DNA from: Trema orientale
Lineage: Eukaryota > Streptophyta > Magnoliopsida > Rosales > Cannabaceae
NCBI GenBank assembly: GCA_002914845.1
Contig: JXTC01000119.1
Span: forward strand, 588,418-652,417
Direction: 5' to 3'
DNA length: 64,000 nucleotides
The notes under the pieces are model-generated. The model did no database searches and was not told the origin of the DNA. It saw nothing but the letters and a program-made list of their open reading frames with translations. Positions 1 through 10,795 of this stretch are shown one piece after another. A program made the position numbers and the translations under genes. Each line of letters opens with the position of its first letter. Position 1 is the stretch's first letter.

Positions 1-1130
1 GGGAATTTTATTATATTCTTTAATTTTTTGAATATTTTACTCACTACAAGGGTATTTTGGGTATTTTATTATTCTAGGGGCATTTTGGGTATTTTGGAGA
101 TTTTACGGGAATTTTATTATATTCTTTAATTTTTTTAGTATTTTACTCACTATAAGGGTATTTTGGGTATTTTATTATTCTAGGGGCATTTTGGACATTT
201 TGTGAATTTTACAGAGAATTTTATTATATTCTTTAATATTTTGAATATTTTACTCACTATAAGGGTATTTTGGGTATTTTATTATTCTAGGGGCATTTTG
301 GACATTTTGTGGATGTTACGGGGAATTTTATTAAATTCTTTAATTTTTTTAGTAGTTTACTCACTACAAGGGTATTTTGGGTATTTTACTATTGTAGGGG
401 TATTTTGGACATTTTTTGGATTTTACGGGGAATTTTATTATATTCCTTAATTTTTTGAATATTTTACTCACTACAAGGATATTTTGGGTATTTTATTATT
501 CTAGGGGCATTTTGGGCATTTTAGGGATTTTACGGGGAATTTTATTATATTCTTTAATTTGTTTAGTATTTTACTCACTACAAGGGTATTTTGGGTATTT
601 TATTATTCTAGGGGCATTTTGGAGATTTTGGGGATTTTAGGAGAATTTTATTATATTTTTTAATTTTTTTAGTATTTTACTCACTATAAGGGTATTTTGG
701 GTATTTTATTATTCTAGGGGCATTTTGGACATTTTGTGGATTTTACCAGGAATTTTATTATATTCTTTTATTATTCTAGGGGCTTTTTAGACATTTTGTG
801 GATTTTACGGGAAATTTTATTATATTCTTTAATTTTTTTTATTTTTTTACTCACTATAAGGGTATTTTGGGTATTTTATTATTCGAGGGGCATTTTGGAC
901 ATTTTGTGGATTTTACGGGGAATTTTTTTATATTCTTTAATTTTTTGAGTATTTTACTCGCCATAAGGGTGTTTTTGGGTATTTTATTATTCTAGGGGCA
1001 TTTTGGGTATTTTGTGGATTTTACAGGGAATTTTATTAAATTCTTTAATTTTTTTAGTATTTTACTCACTACAAGGGTATTTTGAGTATTTTATTATTCT
1101 AGGGGCATTTTGGGTATTTTTTGAATTATT
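1..1130. repeat. Minisatellite, about ten ~107-bp units
   Basis: The motif ACTCACTA(C/T)AAGGGTATTTT recurs at about 39, 145, 252, 359, 466, 573, 679, 849, 956 and 1064, so the period is 106-108 bp, with one longer 170-bp interval (679-849) that holds an extra partial unit. Every unit also carries TTATTATTCTAGGGGCATTTT and a TTTTACGGGGAATTTTATTA block. Open frames here (for example 202-450 and 416-640) repeat the same peptide and come from the repeat; they are not genes. The array begins at or before base 1, so its full size is unknown. Confidence 0.93.
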
Positions 1131-2089
1131 AGGTATTTTTAGGTATTTTTTATTTTTATGACTATTTTAGTTAATAAATTAATTCATTATTATTCATTTT
1201 ATTTATTAATTCTAATAAAATAAATTTCTAACCTCAAAAGTTTCTAACTCATAAACTAAAATAAAAAAATATTAACAAAAATCAAAATTTAACATAAAGA
1301 AATAACCAACTAAACCATTCTTTATACTCAATCAACATTTTCAAAACATAAGCGTCACCAATTTCCAATAAAACTAATAATATTATTTACCACTCACCAA
1401 ATCCAATATTACCCAATAAAATTAATAATATAATCCAATAATCCAATAATCTAATAATTTCATATCCAATAATCCAATATTCATTAAAACTAATAATATA
1501 ATCCAATAATCAAATATCCCATAATCAATTACAATTTCATATCCAATATCAAAAAAACACAATAAATATTCATAATCCTAATAATATATTACCCAAACAA
1601 AACTTAAACTAAAAAATAAAACTATATCAATATCTGATTTTTCCTAATATTACAACATTTATTTTACTTAATACTAAAAAAACTAAAATCACAAAACCTT
1701 AAATTACCTAATATTACAATTTTACCTAATATTACAACATTTATTTTTAATTATTTATACAAAAAATAAAACCATAAATTAACCAAAAACTAACCTATCA
1801 AGTTTTCAGTGGCGGCAGCAGTAATAGAGGTGGCGAAGGCGGCGGCTGGTCTGAGGAGGCGGCGGCGGCACCAAAACACAAAAAAAAAATTCAATAAAAA
1901 TTGAAAAAAAAAAAGAAAAAAGATTGAAAAAAAATTAAATAGCCAAAAAAATACTTACCAATGAAAGAGGAACTGATTTCTTGGATGAGAGAGATGAGAG
2001 AGAAAGAGAGACACGGAGGAGAGAGGGAGAGAGAGAGAGAAATGTGAAAATGGCAAGGAAGAGGATCAGTTTCTGGGTATAGAAACCGA
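1131..2089. other. AT-rich stretch with short-period repeats, no gene
   Basis: There is no credible coding sequence. At 1395-1560 the sequence is made of reiterated AATCCAAT/AATAAT words. A GGC-rich patch at about 1807-1873 and a GA-rich patch at 1985-2042 stand out from the AT-rich surroundings. They may be the decayed interior of the CACTA element ending at 2520. Confidence 0.5.
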
Positions 2090-2520
2090 TCATCTAAGAC
2101 AAATTGTCGCCACTTTAAATGAAACGCACCGTTTCATTTAAACCTCAAAAAATTTATGGCGGTCAGTTTGACCGCCTAAATTGTCGCCACTTTAAACAAA
2201 AATATAAATGTCCCCGCTTTAAATCCAATTTCTCAATTTTTTTAAACATCTGTTATATTTATTATAACTATTTTAATTTATTTATAATATATTGATCTAA
2301 CGCAGCGACTATTGTCGTCGCTTTGGAGCACTCTTTCTAAAGCGATGACAAATGTCACCGTTTTAGACTTTTTGAAGGCAAATTTTGGCACGTTCAGATA
2401 AAAAGGCGACAAATGTCGCCACTTTAGTCAAAATATCCTAAAACGGCAACAAATAATATTGTCGCCGCTATACAAATTAATCTATAGCGGCGACAATTCT
2501 ATTACCCCTTTGTTGTAGTG
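2090..2520. mobile_element. Right end of a CACTA (En/Spm) DNA transposon
   Basis: Read on the minus strand from 2520 the sequence starts CACTACAACAAAGGGG, the terminal inverted repeat expected of plant CACTA elements. Inside it are repeated subterminal motifs of the type GCGACAA/TTGTCGCC (about 2104, 2180, 2310, 2340, 2404, 2459, 2488). Two of them form a perfect 15-bp inverted repeat (2458-2472 and 2483-2497) around a 10-base loop. The other end is not identified. It may lie left of the window, and no transposase is visible, so this is an end fragment or a non-autonomous element. Confidence 0.75.
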
Positions 2521-3100
2521 TGTATTGGTGATGGGTTTTATGGATATGCTTTCATTTTGGTTGCTAATATTAACTTTCATAATAATAATAGGAAATCAAA
2601 ATTCTTTTCCCTGCTTAGTGACCAAATTTATAAATGTATATATTTCTTGCTTCTTCATTACTGAGAACTTTCATGGCCTTGATGAGAATGATTAATTTGG
2701 GGTTATTCCATTTGTGTCCAAGAAACCAGAGAGAGCTCCTCAGGAGATTGAGATTGAGTTTAAGTTTTAGTTTCTTTATTATTAGTTTTATATGAACTTT
2801 TGTGAATTGTGAATTAGGATATGAGTGAAAAAATATCATTCGTTGCTGCAAAACATGGGCCTATTAAGTTCATTTCATTGTTTTTGGGTTCATATTTAAT
2901 AATTTTTTTACAACAGCAACCTGACACCCGGTCCATCGACCAACACAACAAGCACATATCGGCCATTAAATGGTTTTGGGGTCTAAAATTATTATTACCA
3001 TAGTTGTATATAATAAATGGACTTTTCTTGTTTGATATAAGTGATCTTAGTTGAATACTTCTATATCTGTATATCTTTATTCGGATTCACATTGCTATTG

Positions 3101-3430
3101 ATGATCTCAATAGAAAAGAGCGGTCTATTGAATCATTTGTTGGGTACCAACTTCAGCGAGATGGATGCTTTCAAGGGAAGGCAAGTTCTTATAATTCCTT
3201 TGTACAACATCACTCTTATTTTTGTCAGTAAGTTGTTAATATCTACAACTTTGTAGGTCTCAAACTACTAAAGGTATATGGTTAGTGAATCGTGCTGGTA
3301 CTGAGTTGTGTACACTTATTATGAATTCAGAGGGAACAGATGGAAGAGAAAGAGCAGGGTTCTCTTTCAGGCCCTCTCTAATGTCTTCATTTTTGTTATT
3401 TTAAATAATCATTGCCATCTTGACATTTGA
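3101..3430 (+). pseudogene. Fragment of an RHD3/SEY1-like GTPase gene
   Basis: RHD3/SEY1 proteins are dynamin-like GTPases that shape endoplasmic reticulum tubules. Translation here gives LLNHLLGTNFSEMDAFKGR (3125-3181), resembling the region just after the P-loop. After a 74-base interval come [13 protein letters not shown] and [16 protein letters not shown], the switch/G3 region where intact proteins have [11 protein letters not shown] further decayed stretch (about 3355-3430) resembles the following ALFALAVSDI block. The P-loop GPQSSGKST is lost and frames are broken, so this is a gene relic. The interval starts GCAAGT and ends TTGTAG, which reads as a GC-AG intron that keeps the frame across KG/RS. 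Retained intron structure argues for a genomic duplicate and not a processed copy. Confidence 0.7.
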
Positions 3431-3826
3431 AGCTTTTTTTTCTCCTTTGTTATTTGTGTCCCAACATAGAATAAATTTTTGAACTAAAATTATTAAATTC
3501 TTGCTGATGCACATGTTGGAAGATATGTGATTCTCACATTTATCCTTCTGCAGTCTAAGGTAGGCTCTTACGTCTTATTCTTAAAATTTTAAGTCAGGCT
3601 ACCCTGCCTGTGAAAAAAATTGATTCATAGGATTCAATCTTGGTACTCTTCAAGTTTAAGTTCATTTTCTGTTTCTTTTGATCTCTAACTAAAATGCTCG
3701 ACTTTATTGGGATACTTGTTCTAATTGGATTCAAAGCTTTTGTCCCTTTATTCTAAGATTTTGTCCTCTTCTAAAAATTGTCTTCCAAGTCTCCCTTCAA
3801 TCCCCCCTCTTTCTTTCCTTGTTTAG
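3431..3826. other. Spacer with no recognisable feature
   Basis: Unique-looking AT-rich sequence between the GTPase relic and the copia insertion. I see no convincing exon or repeat. The last five bases, TTTAG (3822-3826), are the left target-site duplication of the copia element. Confidence 0.6.
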
Positions 3827-4483
3827 TGTTGTGCTAGCGGAAGCACAAATACCAAACTTGCTAGACAAATATCAAATTATAGGGATTTACGACAAAATAT
3901 AAATAACAGAAAATCACAAGCAACACAAGGATTTATCGTGGTTCAGCTATAAAATATAGCCTACGTCCACGTCGGAGACGGCGAAGAATTCCACTATAAC
4001 CAAAAGAGATTACAAAAGTCTGACAAAATTTTCCTCACACCTAAATCCCAAATACACCCAAATCTCTCTCTCACAAAAGTAACCAAGACCACAAAGAAGA
4101 TGCTTTGCTAACAATCTTGATGCCAATATCAAAAAGAAATAACAAATAAACAAGCTACAAAGAAACCTAACCCAAAAGCTTGTTTATACCAAAATTCCTA
4201 CAAACTAAGAGAGAAGAATTTATGTATTGAGAGACCAAGAGAAAATAGCAAAAGGCTGCCAAAGGCCTTTGTATTTTATCACGGCTGCTGCACCATCTTA
4301 TTCTTCACGTTACATACATACATATATATATATATGCTCACAAACTTGAATAACTGGCTAACAATAAGAAAAGGTAACTGACTTTTATTTTTGGGCATGC
4401 TGACTACACAAAAGGAAAAAGGAAACTTAGACTTCTTAGGCTTGACCCAAGTCACAAGGCCTAATTAAAGTCACGTTCCAACA
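3827..4483 (-). repeat. 3' LTR of the copia element
   Basis: 657-bp direct repeat of 6807-7414, with TG...CA ends. Relative to the other LTR it has a longer segment around 4021-4080. On the minus strand it carries a GAACCACGATAAATCC-type stretch (about 3930-3945) preceding the likely transcript start region. Confidence 0.92.
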
Positions 4484-4681
4484 ATCTCTACCTTAGCGCA
4501 AAATTAAGCCAAGTCCAAAATAGTGAAACTCCTTCGTTATCTCCTCCAAAACTCTGAAGGGCTAATCACAATCTGCAACACCAAATAAGTCCAAGCAGTG
4601 CTTGAACTTCCAAACGGCGCCCGACTCGGTCACCATATTTGTCGTAGCTAACACAAAAGAAACTAACTCTGCAAAACCAAA

Positions 4682-6724
4682 CTAATGAGGCAAACTCCTC
4701 TCTCTACTAATAACACACAAAGTAGTAGAATCAAAAGTTTTGACAGAAGTTTCAACTGGAAGCTTCACCTGCTTGCAAACACCGAGATCTTTATCTGCAC
4801 ATACTAACTCCCTTATATCAAATAGGATGGCCACCTTATCAAAATCAAGAACTCTGCTAACTAACAAACTTGGTGACAATAGCTCAACAAACCACAACCA
4901 AAAGCCGTTCACCCCAAACTCAAATCCATGGAACATTGTTGTCAATCGCTCGAGTTTACTATTATTCACAAGAGCATAAGCAGGACAACCAAATAATTTA
5001 AAATCAAAGATAGCAGAATTACCAAGCCATACCTTAAACGGAGTCTTCAAACAAAATGCAGTTGATGGAGATCTTCTGACCAAATAGCAGGCATATCCAA
5101 AAACTTCAATCCAAATACCTTTCGGCATGCAAACAACAGAAAGCAAGCAGCAAGCTTTCCCCAAAAGAGTCCAAATCAAATATTCTGCAACCAAAAATCG
5201 TTGTGGTATCCTCCAAATAGTGCGGTGTCTCACTATCTTTTCCTCCTTGCAAAATTGACTCTCACAAAATTTTACACCATAGTCATCATCAAATGCCAGA
5301 AAATAACAAGAATCACCCACAGACAAATTAGGAGAAGGACCCGAAAATTCTGAATAGATATAATCCATTATGCCCTTCATCCTACAAACAGTGGAACTAA
5401 ACTTGACCATATATCGTGTCCCATAAACACAATAGTTACGGAAGTCAAACTTTCTAATTTTCTGACCATCCAACAAATTCATAATATCAAAATCTGGAAC
5501 AAAACAAGATAAGGCCATAGTAGCATCATCAACCATACTACCATGAAGAAAATAGAGGCTATTATGCAATTTTCCCTTAATTATCACATGAGCATCTTTA
5601 CTAACACTCAAAACTTCACCTTCAGCTGAATACTTATAACCTTGTGAGTCGAGCGTCCCTAAAGATATAAGGCTTTTTCTCAAATCTGGCACATGTCTAA
5701 CATCGGTCAAAGTTCTAACAACACCATCATACATCTTAATTCGAACAATACCTACACCAACAACTTTGCAGAACATGTTATTCCCTAAGACAAAACCCAT
5801 ATAAATAGATTGATAGTCAACAAACCAATCTCTTGTAGGGCACATATGATAGGAACAACCCGAATCAAGAATCCAAGAATTGCCTAAGCAATCACCAGAA
5901 ACAGATAGAACATAATCACCGTCATTAGAATTATCCTCAGCAAAACTAGCATGATTATCTGTAGTAGAGGATTTTTCACTAGTCTCCTTATTTCCTTTAA
6001 TCTTTGGACATTCAAATTTCTAGTGCCCTGGTTGATGACAATAATTGCAATTGCCCTTCCTATTCTTAGACTTTCCTTTATTTCTATTTTCGCCTTTTCC
6101 CTTTTCTCTACCTCTAGCAACTAATGCACTTGATTGATTTTCATCCCAACTTTCAGACACTTTTTTCTTCAATTCCTTAGAATTCAAAGATGCTTTAATA
6201 TCTTCCATACTAATAGTGTCTCTCCCATATAACATAGTATCAACAAAGTACTCATACGAACGAGGTAAAGAACATAACAAAATTAAGGCCTGATCCTCAT
6301 CATCAATTTTCACATCAATATTTTTCATATCCAGAATAATTCTATTTAATTCATCAAGATGACTCTTAATAGGTGTACCTTCAGATATATGAAGAGTATA
6401 CAAACGCTGCTTCAAATATAGCCGATTGGTGAGGGACTTAGTCATATACAAACTCTCAAGCTTAAGCCATAACCCAGAAGCAGTAGTCTCATCAGCAACC
6501 TCACGCAGCACCTCATCTGACAAAGATAACTGAATAGCACTATGTGCTTGTTCTAAGAGATCCTTCTTCTCTTCATCTGATAAATTTGCTGGCAAAGCTT
6601 TACTCCCTTTTAGTGCGTTAAGTAACCCTTGCTGGACTAGAAGAGCTCGCATCTTAACACGCCAAAGACTAAAGTCATTCTTTCCGTCAAATTTTGCAAC
6701 ATCATATCTTGTCGTTGTCGCCAT
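4682..6724 (-). pseudogene. Copia gag-pol remnant with one in-frame stop
   Basis: From ATG 6724 the minus strand encodes a copia Gag (MATTTRYDVAKFDGKNDFSL...) with the capsid-like region and a CCHC zinc knuckle CNYCHQPGH-x-KFEC. One TAG codon at 6022-6020 replaces the residue after the knuckle histidine. The frame is otherwise open to 4682. After the stop come an aspartic protease start WILDSGCSYHM (catalytic D in DSG), a GAG-pre-integrase-like segment (LLDGQKIRKFDF) and a damaged integrase ending in the copia-type LFGCPAYALVNN block. The integrase core is collapsed: the DDY segment runs straight into KFCESQF, so the catalytic D-D spacing is lost. Reverse transcriptase and RNase H are absent. 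This is a defective polyprotein of a non-autonomous element. Confidence 0.88.
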
Positions 6725-6792
6725 CGCAGAAGCCAAAAATCCAAAATAATTTGACAAATAATAAGCCCAAAATCAAATCAAAGAACCTAAAG

Positions 6793-6805
6793 CTCTTGAT
6801 ACCAC
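6793..6805 (-). promoter_or_regulatory. Primer binding site of the copia element
   Basis: On the minus strand, just inside the 5' LTR, the sequence reads TGGTATCAAGAGC. It matches the initiator tRNA-Met primer site TGGTATCAGAGC typical of Ty1/copia elements, with one extra A. Confidence 0.8.
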
Positions 6806-6806
6806 T

Positions 6807-7414
6807 TGTTGTGCCAGCGGAAGCACAAATACCAAACTTGCTAGACAAACGTCAAATTATAGGGATTTACGACAAAATATAAATAACAGAAAATCACAAG
6901 CAACACAAGGATTTATCGTGGTTCAGCTATAAAATATAGCCTACGTCCACGTAGGAGATGGCGAAGAATTCCACTATAACCAAAAGATATTACAAAAGTC
7001 CTACAAAAGCTTTGCTAACAAGACCATAAAGAAGATGCTTTGCTAACAATCTTGATGCCAATATCAAAAGGAAATAACAAATAAATAAGCTACAAAAAAA
7101 CCTAACCCAAAAGCTTGTTTATATCAAAATTCCTACAAACTAAGAGAGAAGAATTTGTGTATTGAGAGACCAAGAGAAAATAGTAAAAGGCTGCCAAAGA
7201 CCTTTGTATTTTCTCACAGCTGCTGCACCATCTTATTCTTCACGTTACATATATATATATATATATGCTCACAAACTTGAATAATTGGCCAACAATAAGA
7301 AAAGGTAACTGACTTTTATTTTTGGGTATGCTGACTACACAAAAGAAAAAAGGAAACTTAGACTTCTTGGGCTTCACCCAAGTCACAAGGCCTAATTAAA
7401 GCCACGTTCCAACA
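6807..7414 (-). repeat. 5' LTR of the copia element
   Basis: 608-bp direct repeat of 3827-4483. About 50 bp around 6995-7020 are shorter or different from the partner; elsewhere only scattered substitutions are visible. It ends next to the right target duplication TTTAG (7415-7419). Confidence 0.92.
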
Positions 7415-8689
7415 TTTAGCAGCTAACTAAAATTTCACTAATAATTCCTTTAACTTTATGGTTGAATTTTCTTACAGATTATAAGACAAAGGTGTGTCTT
7501 CTTTTCTAGTGATTTTAAATCATAGGTTGAGGTATTTTCTGATATGAACCAAGTTATAGGAGGAAGAGAGAGAAAGTGTAAAAAGAGAAGCAAGTGATCG
7601 AGAAAGTGCATAAAGAGAAGAATGAGAGAGAATGAGAGAGAATGTTGAGAAAGAGAGGATGAGAGAGAAATTGGAGAAATAGAGAGATGAGAGAGAAAAT
7701 TAAGAAAATGGGGTTAAATGATTTTAAATGAGTAACACAAATAATGAAAAATTACTTCAGCACATCCAGAATAAGACACTAGAATAGTCATCAAGTTTGT
7801 GTTACACTGAAATGTTGTATGGGCAATATCTTCTAAATATCTTCTCTAAGAACCAGTTCTAGATTCTCTAATGGTGTCTACAAATAAAATTTCTCTCTCT
7901 TACTTCTCCTATTTTTATATTTTTTTTCTCACATCTCTCTAATTCTCCAATTTCTCTTTCTTACTTCTCTATTTATTGATGACGTTTTTAAAATGTCAAC
8001 TATGTCTTAGTAATTATGTGTTATTATACTTCTTTTTTTTACTTTTAAAAATAAAAAGTAATAGTTACCAGACATGTTTTTATTTTTTATTTTAAAAAAT
8101 AAAAAACAATAACGTAGTTACCAAACACTTTTTTATTTTTACAAAAAAAAAACAAAATAAAAGGAAATATTTTTACTTTTTTATTTGAAAAAACAAAAAA
8201 CGAAAATGTTACTAAACTCTACCATATTGTTTTCCAAAAAAAGATACCAAAGATTCAGTCGTTGTAAGCATATTCTGATGTCCTCTCATCTCCTTCCAAA
8301 ATTAGGGTCTTGATTTCGAATACACCTCCCCAAGTCCAATATATATATATATATATTCACAAGAAAGCAAAACTAATACGATCGAAAATAAAATCAAGGA
8401 AAAATAAAATAACAACTCATTTGTCAAATAACTTGGTGTAGAAACAAGAACAAATAAATTCTTACCATTGCTCCAAATAAAGTACTCATATCACGCAACC
8501 AGTACTTGAAAGTGTTAAAAAACCGACATGTGGGGGCACAAACTGACATAAATTTCACTATGTACAAGGAGTACAAGAATTGTGTAATGCTTTAATTTAT
8601 AATATCACAATTGCATGGAGTTGTGATGATTGTCTAATATATATAGGTTGCGAAAGTAATATATATATATATAGGTTGTCAATTTAATA
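7415..8689. other. AT-rich intergenic DNA with GA-rich and homopolymer tracts
   Basis: No gene is visible. A GA-rich block with repeated GAGAGA words occupies 7560-7700, followed near 7870-7970 by its pyrimidine-rich counterpart (CTCTCTCTTACTTCTC), so the two may be arms of a decayed foldback element. At 8020-8220 there are A/T runs around repeated GTTACCAAACA-like words. Confidence 0.5.
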
Positions 8690-9112
8690 GGGTATTTTTT
8701 TTTTTTAGGAAATTTGATTTTTTATGGTATTTTTTTCAAAAAAATTGAAAAATTCCGGAATTTAAAATTGTTCTGAAAAATTTCGAATTTAATTATAAAA
8801 ATACCATTTTTAAAAGTATTTAGAAAAATATCATTTTTTATTAATTTATGAGATATTTAAGATAACTAGTCGAGTTACCTGAGGTAACTTGAACAGTTAC
8901 TTCAAGTAACTGAATTGGTTACTCTAAGTAATCTAACTGGTTACCTCGAGTACCATTGAAAAATATCAAATTTAAAGAAAATATGATATTTTTCTAAATA
9001 CTTTTTAAAAGTATTATTTTTTTAATAATACTTTAAAATGTGATATTTTTCTAAATTAATCCGGGATTTTTCAATTTTTGGCACTTTGGGCCTAGAATTT
9101 TGTAAATAGCCC
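8690..9112. repeat. Dispersed repeat, copy A, with 22-bp palindromic core
   Basis: A ~420-bp AT-rich unit bounded by GGG...CCC, homologous to 38164-38904. Its centre has four phased 22-bp units starting at 8874, 8896, 8918 and 8940. Each contains a GTTAC...GTAAC-type palindrome (for example GTTACCTGAGGTAAC and AGTTACTTCAAGTAACT). The flanking halves are roughly inverted, with TTGAAAAATTCCGG at the left and CCGGGATTTTTCAA at the right, which suggests a foldback MITE. It has no coding capacity. Confidence 0.8.
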
Positions 9113-10380
9113 TATTTTTTTTTATTTATGTGTAGGTATTTTTTTTAGCCATTGGATTATCATCTGATAGTAATCCAACGGCTATAATGAAATATATGAA
9201 AAGATGTGCATCATTAATGCTATTTATCTCTTTTACTTTTTATTATAAACAAATGTGCATGATAAATTTTCATTAGCTAAAACGATACTTGTGTATAGGT
9301 AAAAAAAAAAAAAAAGAAAAAAAAAGAAAAACCTATTGGATTGGCAACCTAAACATATTGATTTTTTGGATACTAAGAGGTTGCGGCAAGAACGGCGAAT
9401 ACGAATTGGTTTCAATGCCATCACTCACCAGGCACTGCCCTTTCCTTTACGTAGTCTTGTTATTCATTATGGTGACTCTTGGCATTTTGAAAGGCCGAAA
9501 AAGAAAAAGTAAAAACCAATATAAACAGAGTAGAGAACAAGTGGAACTTGTTCTAGTGCTCAGTTATGAAATGAAGTTCCATGATAAGTTTATTGAAAAT
9601 GAAGTTTTAAGTCCACTAATCACGTATATCATACCCCAGCCTAAAAAAAGGAAAGAAAAAACGAACATGCATTTGGAGGGTAAAAAAAAATATACACCAA
9701 GAGGCCAGATGTTCAACTCTAAATAGAATAGATTGTCTTATCACCCGTATATTATTTGATAATGGTTCCATTCGGACCTTGTTATGTTTGGTAGAACTGT
9801 AGAAGGGAAAAAGGAGAGGGAAGAAAATGTATAAGGGAAAAGTGGAGATAAAAAGTGATAAATATTTGTATTGTTTGGTGAGAGAAAATAACGTGGAAGA
9901 GCAAAAAGGAACCATTTTTCATCATTTGGAGAAAAGTTTTGTCGCAAAATTACTTGTTTGCCATTGATTTTTAAAATAAATAATACGTTTAAAATTTCTA
10001 AATTGTAATTTCACTATATTCTCCTTTCCCTTCCTACATATGAAACATAAAAGAGAAACAATTTCTTTTCTGTTGCTCATAATTTCTATGGAGTGTAAGG
10101 CTTAGACAAGATATGCGAAAACGAAGCTTCTAACCAGTTACTTTGAATAAACACAAAACAAAGTATCCAGGAAAAAGAGTAAAAAAATGAAATGAAAAAA
10201 TTGAAGATCCTTCAGTTTCATATCTCAAACAATGGCAAGCCTACACTGAGTTCATAAGTTTGAACTGTGCCGTAAACAACAGGCAGTTTGATCAGAAGAA
10301 TAGATAAGATAGAGAATAATTCAAGATGAAACATCAATAATCGAATCTCAGATTTCTCACCAACCTACAAATAATACAAG
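9113..10380. other. Intergenic DNA, no supported gene
   Basis: An open frame at 9289-9726 (145 codons) starts in a poly-A/lysine run, has no recognisable domain and no homologue I know, and is probably chance. At 9740-9920 the sequence resembles plant MITE-type DNA (TTGTTATGTTTGG...GGGAAAAAGGAGAGG). Confidence 0.5.
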
Positions 10381-10795
10381 TTCCACAAATTTTTACATGT
10401 TCAAAGGGTCTGAGGGAACCCAGTACTATAATATGTTAGCTTTACATCCCCAATGATCACCAAAATACATATGTATCACATGCCCCCAAGGAAAAACAAA
10501 ATAAACATATATCGGGTGTATATTAAAGTTACCACATCCCACACGTAAAAATATTATACCAATCATTTTTCATTATTATTCTTATCAGAGAGAGAGAGAG
10601 AGAATAATATAGAGAAAGAATATGAAATATAATGGAACCAAGGGAAGATAAAAGAGGTGGCAAAAAGGGATTTAAATAACAACTTAAGCTGGGGGAGCAC
10701 ATATAAAAAGCTTTCCTCTAGCATTTTGATACAGAGAGAGAGAGAGAATGAGAGAGACTTCACTTACAACAAAGAGAAGACATGGAAAGAGGACT
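10381..10795 (-). other. Likely 3' UTR and downstream region of the pseudokinase gene
   Basis: It follows the stop codon of the minus-strand kinase gene. It holds two GA microsatellite tracts (about 10589-10604 and 10734-10756) and no open frame of note. The polyadenylation site cannot be fixed without transcripts. Confidence 0.4.

Larger units (their letters stand above)
3827..7414 (-). mobile_element. Non-autonomous Ty1/copia retrotransposon, complete with LTRs
   Basis: Two direct repeats (3827-4483 and 6807-7414) begin TGTTG and end CAACA. They are flanked by an exact 5-bp target duplication TTTAG (3822-3826 and 7415-7419). The element reads on the minus strand: 5' LTR at 6807-7414, primer binding site next to it, gag, protease and damaged integrase, then a purine-rich tract (GGTAGAGA, about 4485-4492) beside the 3' LTR at 3827-4483. 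The internal part is only 2323 bp. Reverse transcriptase and RNase H, expected in a full copia element of about 5 kb, are missing, so movement would need enzymes from another copy. The LTRs are very similar outside one ~50-bp length difference, suggesting fairly recent insertion. Confidence 0.93.

Noticed and set aside
202-995. Several 65-82-codon open frames encoding F/I/L-rich peptides
   Set aside because: They repeat with the ~107-bp minisatellite unit and have no features of a protein other than the repeat.
9289-9726. 145-codon open frame
   Set aside because: Starts in a poly-A tract, no domain or known homologue, no promoter signals and composition like its surroundings.
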